This document shows, in pieces, positions 52,223-59,818 of a stretch of 64,000 nucleotides of DNA; the stretch's first letter is position 1, and each line of letters starts with the position of its first letter. Made by a program: the position numbers and the translations under genes. Under the pieces are notes generated by a model. The model searched no databases. It had not been told where the DNA came from and saw only the letters and a program-made list of their open reading frames with translations. This DNA is from an uncultured Opitutales bacterium (lineage in GTDB: Bacteria > Verrucomicrobiota > Verrucomicrobiia > Opitutales > Intestinicryptomonadaceae). Where the stretch lies: the NCBI GenBank assembly GCA_900547395.1, contig URGP01000002.1:1-64000 (forward strand), given 5' to 3'.

Positions 52223-53128
52223 ATGAAGAAATTTCTACTGCCAATGGCATTTGCAGCAATCTGCGCGTCGTTAAACGCGCAGGAAACAGTGGCCTGCCTC
52301 GGCAAAATCACGGCGTCTGAAACCATCGCCCGATTTGCCGCCCCCTCCCCGATGGGCTCTACTCCCATAGTTGAGCAAATATTCGTAAAAAAAGGCGATG
52401 AAGTCGCAAAGGGGCAGAAAATCGCGATATTAAAGGGAAGCGCAAAAGCGGAAGCGGCTCTTGAAAAATCAAAGGCAAACCTAACCGCCCTGAAATCTTC
52501 ATGCGAAATTTCAATAGAGGAAATAAAAAACCAAATTGAAGAGCTTGCAGGAACTTACGAGCAAAACATTGACGTCCTCAAAAAAGACCCTCCGCGCGTC
52601 GAACGCGAAAAGATAAACTACGAGCAAAAGTCAATTCTCCGCAAGCTTAACCAGTCGAAAAACATGCTCGAACTCGTCAAGGCGGACGCGAAAAATAAAA
52701 TCGCCCTTGCAGAAATTTCAGTTAAGGAAGCGCAGGCGGTTCTTGACGAATTTATTTTGGCAAGCCCGATTTCGGGCAAAATCGTCGAGATAAATTCAAA
52801 GCTCGGCGAAGTCGTGGGCGAAGGCGGAATTTGCGAAATTTCCGACACTTCCACAATGTTCGTCGAAGCCGAAGTATATGTCAGCGACATCTCGAAAGTG
52901 AAAACAGGCGACGAATGCGAATGCGTCCCCGAAGCACTGGGAAACGAGGTTTTAAAAGGCAGGGTTTTTGAAATATCCCCGTATGTCAAAAGCAACCGCC
53001 TTTTCAGCCAAGACCCCGCGGAATTTACCGACCGCAAAGTAATTTTCGTAAAAATCAAGCTGGATAATCCTGAAAAAGTTAAGAACTTGATAGGCTCGCT
53101 TGTCCGCGTCAAGATTTCGGCAAAGTAA
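52223..53128 (+). CDS. periplasmic adaptor (HlyD/DevB-like) of an ABC export system
   Basis: From the ATG at 52223 a signal sequence reads MKKFLLPMAFAAICASLNA. A biotinyl-lipoyl-like half follows (PIVEQIFVKKGDEVAKGQKI), then a coiled coil of about 80 residues (KSKANLTALKSS to LVKADAKNKI), the second lipoyl half (ASPISGKIVEINSKLGEVVG) and a beta-barrel (FVEAEVYVSDISKVKTGDEC). This is the order of membrane fusion proteins. The next gene is a DevC-like permease, overlapping by one base (TAATG), so the pair is DevB/DevC-like. An upstream in-frame ATG at 52133 is inside rnpB and is rejected. Confidence 0.87.
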   Translation: MKKFLLPMAFAAICASLNAQETVACLGKITASETIARFAAPSPMGSTPIVEQIFVKKGDEVAKGQKIAILKGSAKAEAALEKSKANLTALKSSCEISIEEIKNQIEELAGTYEQNIDVLKKDPPRVEREKINYEQKSILRKLNQSKNMLELVKADAKNKIALAEISVKEAQAVLDEFILASPISGKIVEINSKLGEVVGEGGICEISDTSTMFVEAEVYVSDISKVKTGDECECVPEALGNEVLKGRVFEISPYVKSNRLFSQDPAEFTDRKVIFVKIKLDNPEKVKNLIGSLVRVKISAK

Positions 53129-54312
53129 TGGGGCTTTTCAAGAAGATATTGGGACGCGCCATTCCGCTTGGAATTCCCCTTTCCTGGCTGCAACTTACGG
53201 GAGAGAAAAAGCGTTTTTACGTCGCGCTTGCGGGTATTACGTTTGCAGTTGCAATGATGCTGTTTCAGATGGGGCTCCGCGCCGCGCTTTTCAAACAGGT
53301 AATAGCCCCAATCGCATTGCTAAACGCCGACTTGGTGGTAGTCGGCAACCACTACGAATATTTCGGAGTTGGAAGAGGCTTTCCCGACATCCGCTTAGAC
53401 CAATCTTACGCACTCGATTCAGTCGAGTACGCAACGCCGCTTAAACTCGGCACAATGTCGTTTAAAAATGTCGATACGGGACAGGAGCGGGACATTTTCG
53501 CAATAGCCTACGACCCGTCAAAAAAAACCTTCCTTCCAAAAGACATAAATAGCGGGAATGAAGCCCTCAAAAAACGCGGCTCAATTTTATTCGACAAGCT
53601 CTCCCGTGAGCAATACGGCGAAGTCGAACGGGCTTTCTTGAAAAATCCGCACCTTGAAACCGAAGTCGGCGGGAAACGCGTTAAAATAGAAGGGCTTGTT
53701 GAAATCGGGGCGACATTCGCGGCAGACGGCAACGTCCTCATGAGCATTCAAACATTCGATGGAATGTGGAGCGCGCCAAAATGCGTGGTAAACGTTGGCG
53801 TCATAAAGCTAAAAGACGGCTTCGACGCCAAAGAGGAAGCGGGGAAGCTGAAAAAAATCCTGCCAAGCGACGTTTCGATAATGACAAAACAACAGTTTAT
53901 CGACAAAGAGCGCGACTATTGGGACAAGCGCACGCCAATCGGCTTTGTGATCTCAGCCTCAATGGCGGTCGCAATCTTTGTGGGAGCCATAATAGTCTAT
54001 CAAATTCTATATACCGACGTCACTGACCATCTCCCTGAATACGCAACATTGAAGGCAATAGGCTTTGACGACAAATTCTTTATAAGCGTCATTTTCCAGG
54101 AATCGCTTATACTCTCTGTTCTCGGATTTATCCCAGGTAGTGCAATCGCCGCCCTGCTCTACTACGCAACGCGAGAAATCGCAAATATGCCCACCTATCT
54201 GACTTTCACAAACCTTTCAATAGTATTTCTTCTAACAGTTTTTATGTGCGCTTCGGCAGGGCTTTTGGCAACCCGAAAACTGCGCGCGGCAAACCCCGCA
54301 GACATCTTTTGA
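53128..54312 (+). CDS. DevC-like ABC exporter permease (FtsX/MacB fold)
   Basis: 394 residues: helix 1 near 30-50 (FYVALAGITFAVAMMLFQMG), a periplasmic domain of about 210 residues, then three helices in the C-terminal third (PIGFVISASMAVAIFVGAII; ESLILSVLGFIPGSAIAALL; LSIVFLLTVFMCASAGLLAT). The LPEYATLKAIGFDDKFF loop between helices is the DevC/FtsX hallmark for contact with the ATPase. No DevA-type ATPase gene is adjacent; mnmA follows after one base. The exported substrate may be a lipid or glycolipid by analogy with DevBCA. Confidence 0.87.
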   Translation: MGLFKKILGRAIPLGIPLSWLQLTGEKKRFYVALAGITFAVAMMLFQMGLRAALFKQVIAPIALLNADLVVVGNHYEYFGVGRGFPDIRLDQSYALDSVEYATPLKLGTMSFKNVDTGQERDIFAIAYDPSKKTFLPKDINSGNEALKKRGSILFDKLSREQYGEVERAFLKNPHLETEVGGKRVKIEGLVEIGATFAADGNVLMSIQTFDGMWSAPKCVVNVGVIKLKDGFDAKEEAGKLKKILPSDVSIMTKQQFIDKERDYWDKRTPIGFVISASMAVAIFVGAIIVYQILYTDVTDHLPEYATLKAIGFDDKFFISVIFQESLILSVLGFIPGSAIAALLYYATREIANMPTYLTFTNLSIVFLLTVFMCASAGLLATRKLRAANPADIF

Positions 54313-54313
54313 C

Positions 54314-55387
54314 ATGAAAATAATGGCGGCTCTTTCAGGCGGAGTGGACTCCGCAGTGGCTGCCCTGCTTTTAAAACAGCAGGGCTACGACGTATGCGGC
54401 GCATACATGAAAACATGGATGAACGAGGACGCTTCAAGCTTTATGGGCGATTGCCCGTGGCATCAGGACATAATAGACGCGGAAGCGTGCGCGAAAAAAA
54501 TCGGAATTGATTTTGAAGTAGTCGATTTCATAAAGGAATACCGCGAACAAATCGTGGAATATATGGTTGACGGCTACAAGCGTGGAATTACCCCCAACCC
54601 CGACGTTATGTGCAACCGCAGAATGAAGTTCGGCAAATTTCTCGACTTCGCAAAATCTCGCGGCTGCGATGTCGTGGCAACGGGGCACTACTGCGCTTCA
54701 ACCGAAAATTTTGACGGCACAAAAGACCTCTTAATCGGGGCAGACCCAAGCAAAGACCAGTCGTACTTCCTCGCAATGATTACCCAAGCCCAGCTGCAAT
54801 CGGCAAGCTTTCCCATCGGCTCTCTATTAAAAAGCGAAGTGAGGGAAATCGCAAAAATGAACGGACTGCCCAACTGCGACAAAAAAGACAGCCAGGGAAT
54901 ATGCTTCTTGGGCAAAATCAAAATTCAAGACTTTTTGCGCGAATTTATCGAAGAAAAACCAGGCGACATAATAAACGCACAAGGAAAAACAGTCGGAAGG
55001 CACAAGGGGCTTTTCAACTACACAATCGGACAGCGCAAGGGAATAGGAGTTCCATCAAACACCGACAACAAAAATTATGTCGTGGTCGCAAAAGATTTTG
55101 AAAACAACGTGCTCCGCATAGACTTCGATTCGCCGACCCAGCCCGACTTGTGGAAAACGGAAGTCGAAGTTGAAAACATAAACTGGATAAACAAGGAGCT
55201 TGCGGAAGAAACGGAAATCGAAACGCGCGTAAGATACCGCGACGGTCTTGTGAAAAGCAAATTCACGCCCCTTTCGGACGGGACTGCAAGAGTGGAATTT
55301 TCCGAACCGCAAAGGGCAATCGCAAGCGGACAAATTCTCGCGCTTTACCGCGGCAACACCCTCCTTGGCGGCGCAGTATATAAGTAG
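54314..55387 (+). CDS. mnmA: tRNA-specific 2-thiouridylase MnmA
   Basis: Thiolates U34 of tRNAs for Glu, Gln and Lys. PP-loop ALSGGVDSAVAALLL at residues 5-19, PNPDVMCNRRMKFG near 96 with the first catalytic Cys, TGHYC near 122, SKDQSYFLAM near 149, and GICFLGKIKIQDFL near 196 with the second Cys. KGIGVP and the C-terminal barrel (ARVEFSEPQRAIASGQ) are present. 357 residues, as expected. It ends one base from the convergent DUF262 gene. Confidence 0.95.
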   Translation: MKIMAALSGGVDSAVAALLLKQQGYDVCGAYMKTWMNEDASSFMGDCPWHQDIIDAEACAKKIGIDFEVVDFIKEYREQIVEYMVDGYKRGITPNPDVMCNRRMKFGKFLDFAKSRGCDVVATGHYCASTENFDGTKDLLIGADPSKDQSYFLAMITQAQLQSASFPIGSLLKSEVREIAKMNGLPNCDKKDSQGICFLGKIKIQDFLREFIEEKPGDIINAQGKTVGRHKGLFNYTIGQRKGIGVPSNTDNKNYVVVAKDFENNVLRIDFDSPTQPDLWKTEVEVENINWINKELAEETEIETRVRYRDGLVKSKFTPLSDGTARVEFSEPQRAIASGQILALYRGNTLLGGAVYK

Positions 55388-55388
55388 G

Positions 55389-56489
55389 CTATCTTCCGCT
55401 TTTAGTGCGATTGCAGTTTTTACACAACATTTGACAGTTTTCAGGAACTGTTTTTCCACCTTTACTCCAAGGAGTGATATGGTCGGCTTCCATATCCTTT
55501 ATTTCAAAAGTTTTCTTGCAATGCGGGCAAACCCCGTTTTGGCGTTCATACGCGCTTCTTCTCATCGAATCGGAAAAAGCCCGAATATTCAAATGCTTCT
55601 CGTTTCCGTCCAAAAGATATTCGTAAATGCCTTTTTTGTTTGAAACATCATCGTCTTCCATAAGGGCTTTTACGCGCTCTTCAATTTTTGCGGCATTTAA
55701 ATCAGCATATTTATATTTGTTGTATAAAAATCCCCATTCAATGCCTTTCATTTCCTTTCTATAATTATTGAAAATAATCTTTATCCAGCTAATGACGTTT
55801 TGAAAATATTGCCAAAGTTCGCCCGCATTTTCGTCATTTTGATGCAAAGACATATATTTATCTATGGAAATTTTTTCATCGCATATCCATTTGATTGCAG
55901 TTTCTAAAAAATCTTGGCGAATGGGAGATCCCTTTAAATAATCTTTACCCAAATTGTAAGCCGCGCAATTTGTCTTGCTGAAATACCGCTTGGCGTCCGT
56001 AAGCCAAATTCCTGTATGAACGGCATTTAGAATTTCCTGATTTGTCAGGACTTCTCCCGCAATATTTATGATTTTAAACCAGTCAATGACCTCTTCGTCA
56101 GTCCCTTCACAGATATATACCATCAATTTATAATTAAGTATTTTTTCTCTTCTGTCGTCTGTAAGGTTGTGAAAAGAAAGCTCATATCCGTCCCATTTTA
56201 TAGAAAAATCATTTTCCACATATCGGCAAATGCTGATTGTGCGTTGCTGCCCGTCCAAGAGCTCAAAATTGCCGTCTTTGTTTTTAAACCAATACATTAT
56301 GTTAAGAGGAAATCCCTTGCGAATGGTTTGTATTACCTCGTTGCGCTTTTGGTCGTTATAAACAAATTCGCGCTGATATGCAGGGCGTATATTCAACTTT
56401 CCTCCATATCCCCAAACGCCATCTTCCTGATTGTCAATATACCCTTCAACCAAGTCCCTTACCAAAATTTCTTTAAGCTCTATTTTCAT
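55389..56489 (-). CDS. DUF262-HNH nuclease (GmrSD-like) of a methylase-linked defence module
   Basis: 366 residues. The N-terminal DUF262 (ParB/Srx-like NTPase/nuclease fold) shows IRPAYQREFVY near 34-44 and ELLDGQQRT at 76-84. The last 48 residues form an HNH domain: zinc pairs C321/C324 and C356/C359, catalytic D336-H337, N351 and N360. DUF262 with HNH occurs in GmrSD type IV restriction, SspE and BrxU. A methyltransferase gene overlaps it by four bases (ATGA), so the pair looks like modification plus restriction in one operon. DNA cutting and its target are inferences. Confidence 0.85.
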   Translation of the reverse strand: MKIELKEILVRDLVEGYIDNQEDGVWGYGGKLNIRPAYQREFVYNDQKRNEVIQTIRKGFPLNIMYWFKNKDGNFELLDGQQRTISICRYVENDFSIKWDGYELSFHNLTDDRREKILNYKLMVYICEGTDEEVIDWFKIINIAGEVLTNQEILNAVHTGIWLTDAKRYFSKTNCAAYNLGKDYLKGSPIRQDFLETAIKWICDEKISIDKYMSLHQNDENAGELWQYFQNVISWIKIIFNNYRKEMKGIEWGFLYNKYKYADLNAAKIEERVKALMEDDDVSNKKGIYEYLLDGNEKHLNIRAFSDSMRRSAYERQNGVCPHCKKTFEIKDMEADHITPWSKGGKTVPENCQMLCKNCNRTKSGR

Positions 56490-57439
56490 TTTTTACGTCT
56501 CCTAATCAAAATTCTAAAATATGGGTATTTACCATTTATTGATAAATCCTTATCATCATCTCCCTTGCGAAACTTGATAATTTCAAATTGGTCAGGATTG
56601 TACTTATCTAAAAATGTAATAGGAACTCCCATTACTCCGTCATAATCGCAAGGGATATTAGCTGTTTTTGAAACTTCTATTGCATCATAATTATCGTATT
56701 TGGGATATTCCTCTGATGTATAATTTTTATATAAAATAAGATTTTCATGGCGCTTTTTATAATCCAAATTTGTAAACCAACATTTATTTCCATTATTTAC
56801 TGAATATTTTTTCCCATCATCGCCTAAAACAATTAATTTACCTTCATAATCATCTGGAACTAAAAAAGTTTTTACTTTTGGATTTATTCCAAGCCATATT
56901 TTATTTTCTTTTATGTTTTTAAAAATATCCTTATAGGTAATTGCATTTTTATCTCCAATTATTAAAAACTTTTTGCCGTACTCCATAAGTTGCGCAACAT
57001 ATTCCCTGAAAAGCGAAAATGGGGGATTTGTAACAACAATGTCTGCCTGCTTTAAAAGCTCTATACATTCATCGCTTCTGAAATCTCCGTCTCCATTAAA
57101 TTCCCTTATTCCGATTTCATTGGCATCGGGAACTCTATTGCCGTTTTTATCGCCATTATATTCAAGCCATATCGCCTTTTCAACATTGTGTTTGGAAAAC
57201 CAGTCTGCATCTTGATTTTTATAGCAAGTCGAAATCAGTTTTTTTAAACCGAGATACTCAAAGTTGTAGCTAAAATATTTAAAAAAGTTGCTTACGCGCG
57301 GGTCGTCGCAATTACACAAAACAGTTTTGCCATTAAAATGGTTTTTATAATGTTTCAGCTCCTTTTCAATATCTGAAAGTTGCGTATAAAATTCATCTTT
57401 CTTTTGTTTTTTTGCGGAATGTAAAGTTTGGTTTGCCAT
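56486..57439 (-). CDS. EcoRI-family adenine-N6 DNA methyltransferase
   Basis: 317 residues of the M.EcoRI-like group: KKDEFYTQLSDIEKELKHY near 13-31, VLCNCDDPRVSNFFKYF near 40-56 (SAM region), and the catalytic VVTNPPFSLF near 135-144 (NPPF at 138-141), then FLIIGDKNAITYKDIF and the C-terminal IPCDYDGVMGVPITFLDKYN. The recognition site may or may not be GAATTC. It is followed by the DUF262-HNH gene with ATGA overlap. 58 bases upstream the left inverted repeat begins, so its promoter probably lies within the invertible segment. Very AT-rich codons suggest acquisition. Confidence 0.88.
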   Translation of the reverse strand: MANQTLHSAKKQKKDEFYTQLSDIEKELKHYKNHFNGKTVLCNCDDPRVSNFFKYFSYNFEYLGLKKLISTCYKNQDADWFSKHNVEKAIWLEYNGDKNGNRVPDANEIGIREFNGDGDFRSDECIELLKQADIVVTNPPFSLFREYVAQLMEYGKKFLIIGDKNAITYKDIFKNIKENKIWLGINPKVKTFLVPDDYEGKLIVLGDDGKKYSVNNGNKCWFTNLDYKKRHENLILYKNYTSEEYPKYDNYDAIEVSKTANIPCDYDGVMGVPITFLDKYNPDQFEIIKFRKGDDDKDLSINGKYPYFRILIRRRKK

Positions 57440-57497
57440 AAAAAGCGCAAACTTTAACCATTCTTGCTTCCATTTTAGATATTATCCCCAATCGTCA

Positions 57498-57522
57498 AAA
57501 AATAGGAACAGTTTTTTAAACA
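57498..57522 (+). repeat. left inverted repeat of an invertible segment (IRL)
   Basis: 25 bases with core TAGGAACAG followed by six T and AAACA; identical to the reverse complement of 57614-57638. It stops matching on both sides (A497 against G639, C523 against A613). Confidence 0.95.
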
Positions 57523-57613
57523 CACCCAAACCAAATTTTAACCTACAACATCATGTCAAGAAAACATTGAAAAAAACACCACTTTAACCTATTGCATTCA
57601 TTATATTAAAAAA
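57523..57613 (-). promoter_or_regulatory. invertible promoter segment, 91 bp, pointing at the methyltransferase operon
   Basis: On the minus strand it holds TATAAT (57605-57600) and, further on, TTGACA (57559-57554) followed by TAAAAT (57540-57535, spacing 13, shorter than ideal). On the plus strand I find only weak pairs such as TTGAAA with TATTGC. The better promoter hexamers therefore face the methyltransferase-DUF262 operon in the orientation given here. Flipping would turn them toward the invertase gene. Confidence 0.6.
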
Positions 57614-57638
57614 TGTTTAAAAAACTGTTCCTATTTTT
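57614..57638 (-). repeat. right inverted repeat of an invertible segment (IRR)
   Basis: Perfect reverse complement of 57498-57522. It lies 39 bases before the ATG of the serine invertase. Confidence 0.95.
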
Positions 57639-57677
57639 GTACAATATCATAAAATAATGTAAAGAAAAAAAATCAAC

Positions 57678-58274
57678 ATGAAGACATACGCCTACATAAG
57701 AGTAAGCTGCGATAAGCAGTCAACTAAAACCCAAAAATACGAAATAACAAAATATGCCAAAGATAAAAATATTATAATCGACAAGTGGATAGAAGAAACC
57801 ATTAGCGGGACAAAAAAAGTTGAAGACCGCAAACTTGGAAATCTATTAAAAAAAATGGATAAAGGCGACACCTTGATAATTTCGGAAATGTCAAGGCTTA
57901 GCCGCAACTTAATGGGAATTATGGCAATATTAAATTCGTCAATTGAAAAACGAACAAACATTATCGCAATAAAAGAAAACTTCCATTTAAGCGACAACAT
58001 AAATTCAAAAGTGCTTGCTTTTGCCTTTGCCCTTTCGGCGGAAATAGAGCGCAACTTAATTTCTCTGCGCACAAAAGAAGCCATCGCGAGAAAGAAAGCG
58101 GAAGGATGCAAAATAGGACGCCCAAAAGGCGGGCGGTTTTCTAAATTAATAAAAAACATCAATGAAATAAAACAGCTTATCAGCGAAGGCTGTTCCAAAA
58201 GAAAAATCAAAGATATGTTCGGGGTGAGCCGCTCAACCTTATACAACTTTTTAAAAGAACAAATCCAAAACTAA
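57678..58274 (+). CDS. serine DNA invertase/resolvase (Hin/Mpi-like)
   Basis: 198 residues, the size of Hin, Gin and Mpi invertases. The catalytic Ser is S10 in YAYIRVSCDKQ. The arginine-bearing blocks of the active site follow (GDTLIISEMSRLSRN near 63-77), then the E-helix dimer region with FAFALSAEIERNLISLRTKE, and a C-terminal helix-turn-helix (GCSKRKIKDMFGVSRSTLYN, 173-192) that binds the recombination sites. The 25-bp inverted repeats just upstream are its obvious substrate. TACAAT at 57640-57645, outside the segment, may be part of its own orientation-independent promoter. Ends six bases before convergent rsmI. Confidence 0.92.
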   Translation: MKTYAYIRVSCDKQSTKTQKYEITKYAKDKNIIIDKWIEETISGTKKVEDRKLGNLLKKMDKGDTLIISEMSRLSRNLMGIMAILNSSIEKRTNIIAIKENFHLSDNINSKVLAFAFALSAEIERNLISLRTKEAIARKKAEGCKIGRPKGGRFSKLIKNINEIKQLISEGCSKRKIKDMFGVSRSTLYNFLKEQIQN

Positions 58275-58280
58275 GCCGCC

Positions 58281-58970
58281 TTACAGCTCAAAGTCTTTGG
58301 GGGCGATGAGGACGACAAATTCGCCTTTGGTGTTTGATTTTGAAAGCTCCTCTTTTACTTGCGCAACCGTTCCCGTGAAAAATCTTTCGTGCAGTTTCGT
58401 GATTTCCTTTGCGACGCAAATTATGCGATCTCTTCCCAATGTTTCGAGGGCGTCGTCCACGAATTTTTCAATGCGGTGGGTCGATTCGTAAAAGCAAAGA
58501 GTATAGTCGAAATCCCTGTATTTCTCGAAAAACGCCTTGCGCGCCGCGCTTTTTGCGGGGAGGAAGCCTACAAACAAAAATCCGTTTGTGGGAAGCCCCG
58601 AAGCCGCAAGCGCGGCAGTGAATGCGGAAGCCCCCGGAACGGGAACAATATCTATGCCCTCTTTTCTGCAAAGGCGCACAATTCTAAACCCGGGGTCTGA
58701 AATGCAAGGCATTCCCGCGTCGGAAATCAGCGCGACTTTTTCGCCAGACTTCAACCTCTCCAAAAGTTCCGGAGCAACCCTCTGTTCGCGGCTGTCTTCA
58801 TAAACTACCATTTTCTTTTCAATGCCGTGCTTTTTAAGTATGGTGGAGGCGTTTCTGGTGTCTTCGCAGGCAAGCAAATCGCAGTTTCTCAAAGTTTCGA
58901 CGGCGCGCTCTGAAATATCGCCAAGATTTCCGATTGGAGTCGCGACCAAATAAAGTTTTCCTTCGCTCAT
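58281..58970 (-). CDS. rsmI: 16S rRNA (cytidine-1402-2'-O)-methyltransferase RsmI
   Basis: Tetrapyrrole-methylase fold: YLVATPIGNLGDIS near residue 7, ACEDTRNASTILKKHGI near 35, VALISDAGMPCISDPGFRIV near 78, VPVPGASAFTAALAASGLP near 105 and FYESTHRI near 160. 229 residues, normal. It overlaps folK by four bases (ATGA) and closes a long leftward operon. Confidence 0.94.
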   Translation of the reverse strand: MSEGKLYLVATPIGNLGDISERAVETLRNCDLLACEDTRNASTILKKHGIEKKMVVYEDSREQRVAPELLERLKSGEKVALISDAGMPCISDPGFRIVRLCRKEGIDIVPVPGASAFTAALAASGLPTNGFLFVGFLPAKSAARKAFFEKYRDFDYTLCFYESTHRIEKFVDDALETLGRDRIICVAKEITKLHERFFTGTVAQVKEELSKSNTKGEFVVLIAPKDFEL

Positions 58971-59449
58971 AAGTCTTTTACGGGGTTAAATTTTCGAGTT
59001 TTTGTCTTTAAGATTTCCTTTACAAAAGCGAAATTTTCGCCGTCAAACGCCCCATGCTCCAATAAATCCAAAAGCGGCGTTATGACAAAATCGCGCTCTT
59101 TCCAGCGCGGATGCGGAATTTCAAGGCGCGGTGTTTTAATTTGCAAATTTTCAAAAAAAACGATGTCTATATCGAGTGTACGCGGCGCGTTTTTAAAGCT
59201 CCTCACTCGCCCGAATTTTTCCTCTGTTTCATTGCACTTTTCAAGGAGGGTTTCGGGCGAAATTTCCGCCTGACAAGAAATCGCCATATTGAAAAAATCG
59301 CCCTGGTTTTCGTAGCCGACAGGCGGAGTTTCGTATATTTTTGAAAGCATTTTGACTTCGCAAAATTCGCCGATGGATACTACGGCTTCTTTTAAAGTGC
59401 GCCCCCTTTCTCCCAAATTGGAGCCCAATGCCAAAACAAAGCCGTCCAC
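58967..59449 (-). CDS. folK: HPPK, 6-hydroxymethyl-7,8-dihydropterin pyrophosphokinase
   Basis: Transfers pyrophosphate from ATP to hydroxymethyldihydropterin in folate synthesis. LALGSNLGERGRTL at residues 6-19, YETPPVGYENQGDFFN near 39, and the metal/ATP block APRTLDIDIVFF near 87 with IPHPRWKERDFV near 107. The start codon is GTG, overlapping the folB stop TAG by one base. 160 residues, normal. Confidence 0.94.
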   Translation of the reverse strand: MDGFVLALGSNLGERGRTLKEAVVSIGEFCEVKMLSKIYETPPVGYENQGDFFNMAISCQAEISPETLLEKCNETEEKFGRVRSFKNAPRTLDIDIVFFENLQIKTPRLEIPHPRWKERDFVITPLLDLLEHGAFDGENFAFVKEILKTKTRKFNPVKDL

Positions 59450-59814
59450 TATGCGTAATCCTCGCGCTTGCGTTTTATTTTTACGGAAATTTCGTCCAGC
59501 ACGTTTTCAAGATTGCGCTTGACAACCTTGACTTCGATTTTCTTTGCGACTGGAAATCTGAAAAGCACCCTTTCTGCGATTTTGTCAGCAAGCTTTTCGA
59601 TGAGCCTTACGCTTTCGCCCATAATGACGCCCTCTGCGATTGCGATTGCCGCGGGATAGTCAACCGTGTCTTCCAAAGCGTCCGATTTTGCGGATTTTCG
59701 CGTATCAAGATGGATTTTCATCGAAACCCAAAATTCGCAGGGATATTCCAATTCGTGCGCGAAACAGCCGTGTTTTCCCTTTAACTTAATGTTTTTTAAA
59801 ATCAGTTTGTCCAT
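59449..59814 (-). CDS. folB: dihydroneopterin aldolase FolB
   Basis: Cleaves dihydroneopterin to hydroxymethyldihydropterin and glycolaldehyde. 121 residues from the ATG at 59814: KLILKNIKLKGKHGCFAHE (first block, with GxxGxxxxE), DTVDYPAAIAIAEGVIMGE, VRLIEKLADKIAERVL and VEVKV-like strand VKVVKRNLEN. The longer frame to 59973 overlaps folP and is rejected. Four bases separate it from folP. Confidence 0.88.
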   Translation of the reverse strand: MDKLILKNIKLKGKHGCFAHELEYPCEFWVSMKIHLDTRKSAKSDALEDTVDYPAAIAIAEGVIMGESVRLIEKLADKIAERVLFRFPVAKKIEVKVVKRNLENVLDEISVKIKRKREDYA

Positions 59815-59818
59815 AAAA

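Larger units (their letters stand above)
55389..58274. mobile_element. AT-rich phase-variable restriction/defence island between mnmA and rsmI
   Basis: Three accessory genes and an invertible segment occupy the junction between the 3' ends of two convergent core genes (mnmA and rsmI), with 1 and 6 bases of core-side spacing. Base use differs: I counted 15 G+C in 56701-56760 but 34 in 58561-58620. No integrase, transposase, tRNA target or flanking direct repeat is visible, so it is a cassette rather than a complete mobile element. Confidence 0.6.

Noticed and set aside
57678..58274. Prophage or integrative element marked by a recombinase
   Set aside because: The protein is a small serine invertase with its inverted repeats next to it; no phage, conjugation or transposition genes are present.
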